Shown piece by piece: positions 54,540 through 60,899 of a stretch of 60,899 nucleotides of DNA (positions within the stretch are counted from its first letter, which is position 1; each line of letters starts with the position of its first letter). The notes beneath the pieces were generated by a model that made no database searches, had not been told where the DNA came from, and saw only the letters and a program-made list of their open reading frames with translations. Position numbers and translations under genes: made by a program. Origin of the DNA: Spongospora subterranea (Eukaryota; Endomyxa; Phytomyxea; Plasmodiophorida; Plasmodiophoridae); assembly GCA_900404475.1 (NCBI GenBank), contig OUQQ01000039.1, positions 1 to 60,899 of the forward strand, read 5' to 3'.

Positions 54540-55030
54540 AATAATGTACATGTAAACAATTGCCCAATATCATTAACCAATACTGGCAATGGAGAAAGAG
54601 ATATATCAGCGTCGAATTTAGGCCCGGCTATTGAATTCCAGACTTGAACTCGCTTGAAGAAAATTGAATGATATTCACTATCCCATTTAGGATTCAATCT
54701 GGTATAGCATGTCAACATGTCCATGGCTTCATATAAAGCTGATTCTTTGTTGTATGTTATCATTTCTTCATCACCTTCTCTATATTGTTCTTGAACTGCC
54801 ACTTTAAAGATTTCTTCGTCGATCTTCCTGGTCATCTTGCCTGCGTGAACTCCATTGATGTGCTCATTGTTGTTCCGGTAAATGATTATCACTGATGAGA
54901 CAACGATGAGAGATGCCAAAATGAATAAGTTCATGTAAAAGAGGACCGAGCCGACGATTGACACTACGCCATGATTCATAACAAACAAATCGACAGGAGT
55001 GAAGTACAGTTTGAATATAGAGCGCAACAA
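54524..55030 (-). CDS. Small membrane protein with two N-terminal hydrophobic segments, unknown
   Basis: One exon, 168 residues. Hydrophobic segments at about 14-30 and 32-52 (NHGVVSIVGSVLFYMNLFIL, ASLIVVSSVIIIY) form a hairpin-like N-terminal membrane region; the rest is polar and acidic (TRKIDEEIFKVAVQEQYREG, DMLTCYTRLNPKWDSEYHSI). The stop lies inside the tandem 39-bp duplication. The ATG is 18 bp from the divergent start I assign to the carrier gene, which is very tight and suggests that one of the two starts is further in. No family recognised. Confidence 0.5.
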   Translation of the reverse strand: MLRSIFKLYFTPVDLFVMNHGVVSIVGSVLFYMNLFILASLIVVSSVIIIYRNNNEHINGVHAGKMTRKIDEEIFKVAVQEQYREGDEEMITYNKESALYEAMDMLTCYTRLNPKWDSEYHSIFFKRVQVWNSIAGPKFDADISLSPLPVLVNDIGQLFTCTLFDSDE

Positions 55031-55048
55031 TAAACCAGTAATACGGCA

Positions 55049-56358
55049 ATGGTTGTTCCCGACATTATCGCTGACTTACAAAGATTAATCAAATTGCAGA
55101 AATCAAAGCACATCAGGATTGATATTTTTGACCCAGGTACAGATTCATCCAATAGCGTGGCCCAGAATACGACGGAGTTGACATGTACATTGCCCTCGCA
55201 CTGTCATGCTGTTATAAGTCTGATGGGTATGAGTAACGATGTGATCCCTAGTTCGGTCCAGTCATCAGGTCTGACGTCAAAACCCGAATGGTCGTATTAC
55301 GTGTCTCCCATCTCCCTCGTGTTCTCCACCGCTGTCGAGGCTGTAACGCTGTACCCGCTGGATACATGTGTAACACGCGTACAGGTATCAGTCGTGCTGA
55401 TGCAACTGGCTCTCACTGCTGACGGCTAATCCGTTAACGTTAGACTGCACCTTCGTATGCGCATCCGCTTTCCACATTCAACATTATGCGACGTTTATCT
55501 ATCAGAAGTCTATATTCGGGGATATCACCACATCTGTTATCGTCGATGATCGCCATACTGCCCAGAACCCTAGCAGCGTATAACGTTGATCATGGTGGAG
55601 ACATAACGTATCTGGCAACGTGCGGAGCAGCTTTTGGCGCAGTTGAAGGAGCTCTCATCACACCATTCGAAGCGGTCAAGATTCCAATGCAGATTAGTGT
55701 GACAGGAATACCATGGTTAGAAACTCGTGGCATTGCGCGATTTGGACAATGTTAACGAATAGGCTTCTGGAGGTCTCAGGTTTTTCAGCATTACGGGCAA
55801 TTAAACAAGTTGTTTATAGGTGTGGTGCCAACAATGCTAAGGCAAAGGTATCAGTTGCAGGCTCACACGTTATTTTTCGGTAGCCCACTTATTTTCTCTT
55901 CGCAGCACGTATGGCGCTGTTACTTTTCTATCTGTCGGATTGCTGGATAAATACCGGTCGCCTGTCAGTTTACCGTAATTTTTGCCTAATCGTTTGATGG
56001 ATGACGTGTTCGTGTCCCCGATTGAATAGGAAGAAAGACAATCTGGACCAGGAATTGTCTTATTCGGATGTACAGCAGGCGCAATAGCTGCCATCGCTGG
56101 TAGTCCTTTTGACGTCATCAAGGCGAGGGTACAGTCTGGATTGCATTATCCGTCAAAACTGCCTTCACGACGAGAGATTTTTCGCGGGTTATCTTGCCGA
56201 TTATGGAGAGTAACACTGGGCACAGGTTTTGCTTATCAATCAGGAATTATTGTCTCACGTTGAAGTTGTGAAATCTAGGAGTGTTTCTTATTGCGTATGA
56301 CGAATTCCAGCGATATATCAGCCCCAGGTTGAATCGAGGACACAGTTGCTCAGTGTAG
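55049..56358 (+). CDS. Mitochondrial carrier family (SLC25) protein
   Basis: Four to five exons with the three-fold repeat of inner-membrane carriers. Signature 1 is YPLDTCVTRVQ (55.35-55.38 kb), then a 59-nt intron in phase 0 to TAPSYAHPLSTFNIMRRLSI and LYSGISPHLL. Signature 2 is TPFEAVKIPMQ (55.66 kb). Signature 3 is SPFDVIKARVQSGLHYP (56.1 kb), followed by REIFRGLSCRLWRVTLGTG and, after an intron, FLIAYDEFQRYISPRLNRGH, ending at 56358. An N-terminal extension of about 90 polar residues (MVVPDIIADLQRLIKLQKSK) precedes the first repeat and is unusual; the real start may be later, such as MSNDVIPSS. Substrate unknown. Confidence 0.72.
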
Positions 56359-56432
56359 CTGTGCCTGAATTCCTGAAAGCTTTTGCATTTATTGTTTTAT
56401 TTGTCTCCAGTTTCGCAAATTATGCATTTTTA

Positions 56433-58426
56433 TTAATCTATTATAAAATGATCGAAAGCTCCTTGCTGGCGACGGTTTTGCAGCTCGTCTTTTACTCCAT
56501 CATTCAAATCGTTCAATGTTGATGGCAGAACACCGCCGTCATCATGGCATAGAGCAACCCCGTGTGATAAGCCGAAACCGATCGAGTTAATTTTTTTAGA
56601 ACCGAAAGGAAGTTTGGGAAGATACGCATCTGCATCTGTCGAACTTCCTCCAACTACAACGCAGTGCCCTTGGTCCGTAATGAGGGCCGTATGATGAGGA
56701 CCAGCAAATACTGCTCGACCTGTGAGAGTCGGCAAGATGTGTGTCGGTTCATGGGTATATATTGCCATTCGTCCATCAGGGAATGAGTTAGCTTTGGCTT
56801 CGGGATTCAAAATTCCCGACCTTGGAGGCCGGCCACATTGACCATGGTTAGATATGCCCTGCGTATTAATGATATCAGAAATTCGACTCAGTTCAACCCT
56901 GACAACGCGAAAGCAGTTACCCAGGTAAACAGCCGCCCTGACTCTGTCAACGCCGCCATATGATAATGTCCACAAACGATATCAACAACCTTCTCGCCGT
57001 CAAAGCGTCCCTCAAGTTTGACAGGAAACGGTTGCGATACAAAATTTCCTGTGCCCAAAGCGCCACTGCCATTTTTACCACATGTCCAAACTTGACCATC
57101 ATTGTCTAGGAATGCAGAAATGTTCCGGCCCGTCGACACTTTGATGGCGGGCCCCATTGGAGTAGCATTGATGCGGTCTAGGCGCTGATGCCAATAGGAT
57201 AAGCTTTGAGGACGTGTCGAGACATCGAGAATGTTCTCGGCAAAATGATCATCCGGATGACCGATTCTGCAAATTGAATGTTATACACTTCACTGAAGCG
57301 TGCGGTACGGAGACTCACCCGATGGCAAAACAATCCAGTCTGCCACAGGAATATACCTCTCCATCGTTTGCCAGGATCAACGTGTGAGTAAAACCGCATG
57401 ATACCTGTTTAACACCAACATTCTCATATCCATATGCACGGGCGTTATTGCTCCGGATGGGTAGTGGAGTTTCAATGAAGGTGGTGTTTACCCCATGCCC
57501 AAGCTGCAACCAGATTTAATTTTTTTTTTGCTAATGCCGGAACAGCACATTCTACCTGACCATAGAACCCATCACCAACAGTAAAAACTTGACCGTCATT
57601 GGACACGGCGGCGCTCCATCCGGCGCCACTGGCAAAATCTCTCACATTATCTACTCCAGCGAGTAATTTTGGCCTTGTTAAACCAGACTGAAATCCGAGA
57701 GTTCCCAGAATAGAAGATCTCTGCAAAAGTCGAAGAAGACGCGGAGCCCTTCGATACGTCATAGCACAAGATATACTTGTCCGATGATCTGTCCAACGGT
57801 GATTATAGCCACTCAGATACAAATTTAAACAGCAATACCATGAGTCCATCCCCACATAAATACTGATGAGTCCGACATTACTGCATAGGAATTCGCCCAG
57901 CCAGCGCCAACCTTGGTTACATATACGTCGTCAGGCAGCGTTGAAAGATTCGAATTCTGAAATAACGAGGCTGGCACAGGATTTGGTTCTTTCTGTTATT
58001 GCATGAGCAAAAATATTCCATAGGTAAAACCCACGCTTCACTTACTGATCCAGTATAATCTCCACGACACATTTCACCATATATCCCCGATCCGAAAACC
58101 ATAACAGACAAGCCAGGCGAGGCTGGAGTCGTTGCAGGTTCTTCGGTGCCCTCGGGTAAGCGTCGCAAAGTGCCCTTGTGGCATGTAAGCGTCTTGAAGA
58201 TAACCAGCTAGGATATGCGATAACTACCACATACATGCTGATGGGAGATTGGCGAAGGCGATGACGAAAACAGGACCCTTCCACGATGGGATATTCTGGT
58301 ACTGCATTTTACAAAGACATTTGGATTCATGTACCCCATTGCTCGATGGCAAATTTGCCCACGAGAAACCAAAGGACGAACCGGCAACCGATGTGCCGCA
58401 CTCGTAATAAAATCCGCGGTCGCCAC
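56433..58426 (-). CDS. RCC1L-like mitochondrial beta-propeller protein
   Basis: The first exon (from 58426, MATADFITSAAHRLPVRPLV) is Arg/Ser-rich and acid-free, like a mitochondrial targeting sequence. An intron of about 44 nt joins it to TLTCHKGTLRRLPEGTEEPA and VMVFGSGIYGEM, the first RCC1 strand. Further RCC1 repeats follow: DFASGAGWSAAVSNDGQVFT with GDGFYGQVE; VSCGFTHTLILANDGEVYSC; STGRNISAFLDNDGQVWTCG with NGSGALGTGNF; IVCGHYHMAALTESGRLFTW; GPHHTALITDQGHCVVVGGS. It ends GAFDHFIID at 56433. A targeting-like start plus RCC1 repeats points to RCC1L/WBSCR16, a mitochondrial ribosome/OPA1-associated factor, rather than nuclear RCC1. Several small introns; joins partly read. Confidence 0.62.
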
Positions 58427-58559
58427 CGGCCTGGCGCTCTAAGTTGCCGAATCAGACTGCATAGCCTGATTTCAAATATTCGCCCGTGTCCAATACAGAA
58501 TAAATTTACTAAACCATTCGAAAACGTTTCGGGCCCACCCGCACACAACTTGGCACCGA

Positions 58560-59740
58560 GGTTGGAAAATGGTCGAGGGCATCTCTAGAACCTCGACAAT
58601 GGCTGATGCCCGGTACGAGTACACAACCGAGTTCACATTTACCGTCTACCCTTACTATTTCTGCTGTCGTATTTCACAACACAATGGAACCTATGGTTTG
58701 CCCGGACTGTATGATCAAAAAATCTCAATCCCACGCTGCTTCGGTTATTTCTTCGCATGCCTTCATCGCTGCATCCTTATTCATCGACTGTGATATGGCG
58801 AGAAACCACTGTATGCCATCATATCCCTCTATCTGTGATCGACGGCAATCACTTACCCGCCAAACAATCTACCTCGACTTGACCGCGACAGACATACGAT
58901 TTCAGCCGCGTTTGTTGTCATTGGCAGCACGGTTTATCCAATCATTCTCGGTATGTCATTCTTGAGACAAGCGAATCCGTTCATCGAGTGGGAGAAACTC
59001 ACCCTCTGAGCTCAGCCAAAACGCTTGAGACGAATCCGGAAATTAAGACAGAAAGGGCAACGGCGCTTAATCTACTCTCTCAACAGTGCCCGGTTTTCGC
59101 AATTCACTCAGGGCTCCTCAATGTCGATAACCATTGTGATCAGGCTTTGAATGGTGTTCCCACCGCTCGACTTCCTGAGAAATATGCGGATTTTGCCGAC
59201 AAGTCTTCCTAAAAAGGGAGCTGAACATTGCCTGCTCACCGGGCCGGGGTGGATTGCGCGATCAATCTAGAAAAAAAAAATTGGAGTGTTATCATACAAA
59301 CCCTGCTACTCCACATCAGTAAAGGAAATTGCTGCGTTAACGTACCTACATAGAGGAGAACCTCGATCGCAGATTCATCAGCGATTCACAGTCCACGATG
59401 GGATTCCCAATTTCTTCGTTCGACAAAAGGACGGCTCTTTACGTTTATGCGTCGATTACCGTGAGTTGAACAACATTACGAAACGGGAACCTTATCCTCT
59501 TTCGAGTATCGGTGATATTCTACACCAACTGGGCAGCGCGAACATCTACTCGAAAATCGATTTGCGAGGAGCCTACAACCTGATCAGGATAAAGGAAGGC
59601 GATGAGTGGAAGACCGCGTCTCCTGCTGCGTTTCAACGAATCATGAACGCAACATTCCAACAACACCTTGGCCGTTTCGTCGTCGACAGGAACGTTCGTT
59701 GGGTACAGTACCTTTGAAAGCTTCGTGAAAAAAGGTATTG
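58560..59740 (+). mobile_element. Second Ty3/gypsy retrotransposon remnant (protease to RT)
   Basis: The same family as the copy at 0.9 kb. The protease region is decayed (AASLFIDCDMARNH without the Asp-x-Gly triplet), followed by a frameshifted SFLRQANPFIEWEKLTL (58.95-59.0 kb) and LPEKYADFADKSS (59.17 kb). Reverse transcriptase begins with FVRQKDGSLRLCVDYRELNN then TKREPYPLSSIGDILHQLGS and YSKIDLRGAYNLIRIKEGDE. It then jumps from EWKTA straight to PAAFQRIMN, so about 20 residues around the next conserved block are deleted. The chain ends before the YxDD catalytic site. This copy cannot make a working RT. Confidence 0.85.
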
Positions 59741-60175
59741 TTCGCGAAATTGGAGAAGTGTGCTTTCGACGTAGATAGAGTCGCATTCTAGGCTACATAT
59801 GTCAGTCCGCGAGGAATTGAGATTTACCCGGAAAAGGCATCAAGCATCACCTCATGGCAAGTCCCGTCCTCTGTCAAAGGTCCGGTGCTTTCTCGGTTTC
59901 ACTAATTCTTTTATCCTGAGTTCATTGTCAATTACTTCAGATTAGCGGCGCCATTCTATACCAAAAGGACGTACAGTACCTTTCAAATGTGAGACGCGAC
60001 ATCCCAACTGAAATTCTGGTCTCAACGCTGCAGTGTATTGAGACATTGCTTTGCGGTCAACGTCCATATGCCTTCCGGCTCCAAAGTCGATGTAGAAACC
60101 ACGACGCAATCCTGGTGAAGTTGAAACCAGGGCAGAAGAGTAGGCGGGAATGTCGCTGTTTATTGGCGAAGGCTT
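59741..60175. other. Decayed sequence between RT remnant and palindrome
   Basis: Short frames only. A minus-strand ORF (59942-60340) runs from the palindrome leftward but has no domain. Possibly the remaining 3' part of the retroelement; no RNase H or integrase motif is visible. Confidence 0.2.
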
Positions 60176-60402
60176 GGTTTCGGCAATCCTCGTCGGTGTG
60201 GACGGAAAGTGGTCCATGAACGGAACATGGCTTCCCATTGAACACCCGTCGACGGTTTGTTCTGGTTGCGAGCGCGGCGACTTGCGATCGGAGTAGGAAG
60301 CAGGCATTGCAACCAGAACAAACCGTCGACGAGTGTTCAATGGGAAGCCATGTTCCGTTCATGGATTACTTTCCGTTCACACCGACGAGGATTGCCGAAA
60401 CC
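60176..60402. repeat. 94-bp near-perfect inverted repeat, 39-bp spacer
   Basis: 60176-60269 and 60309-60402 are reverse complements with about four differences. Both arms read TTTCGGCAATCCTCGTCGGT outward-in and meet at GGTTTGTTCTGGTTGC. Each arm therefore gives the same short ORF start (MNTRRRFVLVA) on opposite strands, which is a consequence of the repeat, not evidence of a gene. The spacer is 60270-60308. Confidence 0.9.
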
Positions 60403-60899
60403 AGGCGCCTGGCGGTGACCGAAACCTGGATCCATTCTAGAGAGATTTGGACAGATGGTCTCAAATTTTAGGATGTTTGTGGTTTTTGTTGAGAACCTGC
60501 CTCGTATTGGCTGGAGAAGGGGTACGATTAGCCTTTTGTTCGGTAATCCTGTTCATTTGTGAGTTCTGGTAGACCATGTGAGTCTTCGTCGCAGAACGAT
60601 GACCAGGAGCGAGAGTGTTAGAATTGTACGATATTGTGTAAAAAACCTTTGAATTACAATTCGAACCAGTTGATATTTACAGTGAGCTGCGTTGATATAG
60701 ATCTTGAAAATCATTACCAGATGACGAAAACACGAAGTCAACCAAGAATTTCTTCTCAAGCATTTTTGAAACAATGCCCAATGCTTTGAAAAATGTCGTC
60801 AAGATTAAAACCTCTATATTTTCTAACAATTCCCAATACGTTGAAATTGCAATTTCACTCAACGGGTAAAAGATCGCCAGCGATCATTACATGTAAGGC
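60403..60899. other. Right edge, nothing recognised
   Basis: The last 500 bp hold two minus ORFs of 61-73 codons (60553-60774 and 60677-60862) without domain character, and no repeat or RNA gene that I can see. Confidence 0.2.

Noticed and set aside
60238..60471. ORF MNTRRRFVLVA... as a gene
   Set aside because: The same peptide start appears on both strands only because the two arms of the palindrome are inverted copies.

Overview
The window is nuclear DNA of a eukaryote with dense, intron-rich genes. It looks like a flagellated protist on the opisthokont/amorphean side (early-diverging fungus, unicellular holozoan or relative); I cannot name the species. The reasons are: multi-exon genes with short GT-AG introns of about 42-61 nt (48 nt recurs); a Mif2/CENP-C protein with a C-terminal cupin; dynactin p62; a CARMIL-GAP-like protein; eL28; two likely axonemal genes (a CFAP92/DUF4550-like protein and a small microtubule-inner-protein-like protein); and Ty3/gypsy and mariner-type transposon remnants. 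No bacterial-type operon, rRNA or tRNA was recognised.

Layout. 1-1.4 kb: a secreted-protein start running off the left edge, then a broken Ty3/gypsy fragment. 1.4-3.8 kb: nothing assignable. 3.8-8.0 kb: VPS18 (+), about 18 exons. 8.3-11.2 kb: CFAP92-like (-). 11.25-12.74 kb: CENP-C (-), divergent from REX4 exonuclease (+, 13.2-14.1 kb). 14.5-17.1 kb: TPR + GT61 glycosyltransferase (+). 17.5-17.9 kb: eL28 (+). 18.0-18.8 kb: unknown membrane-anchored protein with a duplicated motif (-). 19.5-21.3 kb: dynactin p62 (+), convergent with the PH-LRR-RhoGAP gene (-, 21.3-24.8 kb). 25.6-26.9 kb: MFS transporter (+). 27.0-27.9 kb: coiled-coil protein (-). 28-28.8 kb: unassigned exons. 29.4-30.8 kb: BAR protein (+). 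30.9-31.6 kb: Alba + EF-hand fusion (-). 32.5-33.9 kb: three broken mariner-like transposase pieces. 34.6-35.6 kb: WW-WW-RING protein (+). 36.8-37.7 kb: axonemal-like protein (-). 38.1-43.8 kb: ankyrin-EDR1-pseudokinase (+), GC-rich. 43.9-44.7 kb: nitrilase (-). 45-46.3 kb: unidentified gene (+). 46.8-49.3 kb: HEAT/karyopherin-like gene (-). 49.8-50.2 kb: small membrane protein (-). 50.3-51.2 kb: hairpin and tandem repeats carrying heat-shock-element plus TATA modules. 51.6-52.5 kb: C2H2 zinc-finger protein (+). 52.8-53.8 kb and 54.5-55.0 kb: membrane proteins (-). 55.0-56.4 kb: mitochondrial carrier (+). 56.4-58.4 kb: RCC1L-like mitochondrial protein (-). 58.6-59.7 kb: second gypsy remnant. 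60.18-60.40 kb: near-perfect 94-bp inverted repeat.

The genes are mainly independent housekeeping and cell-biology genes: endolysosomal tethering (VPS18), kinetochore, rRNA processing, dynein/actin regulation, membrane curvature, mitochondria and cilia. The most unusual items are the ankyrin-EDR1-pseudokinase, the Alba/EF-hand fusion, the CARMIL-GAP-like protein whose GAP domain lacks a visible arginine finger, and the HSE/TATA repeat array. Exon joins were read by eye from frame and GT/AG signals, so individual splice sites may be off even where the gene call is firm.
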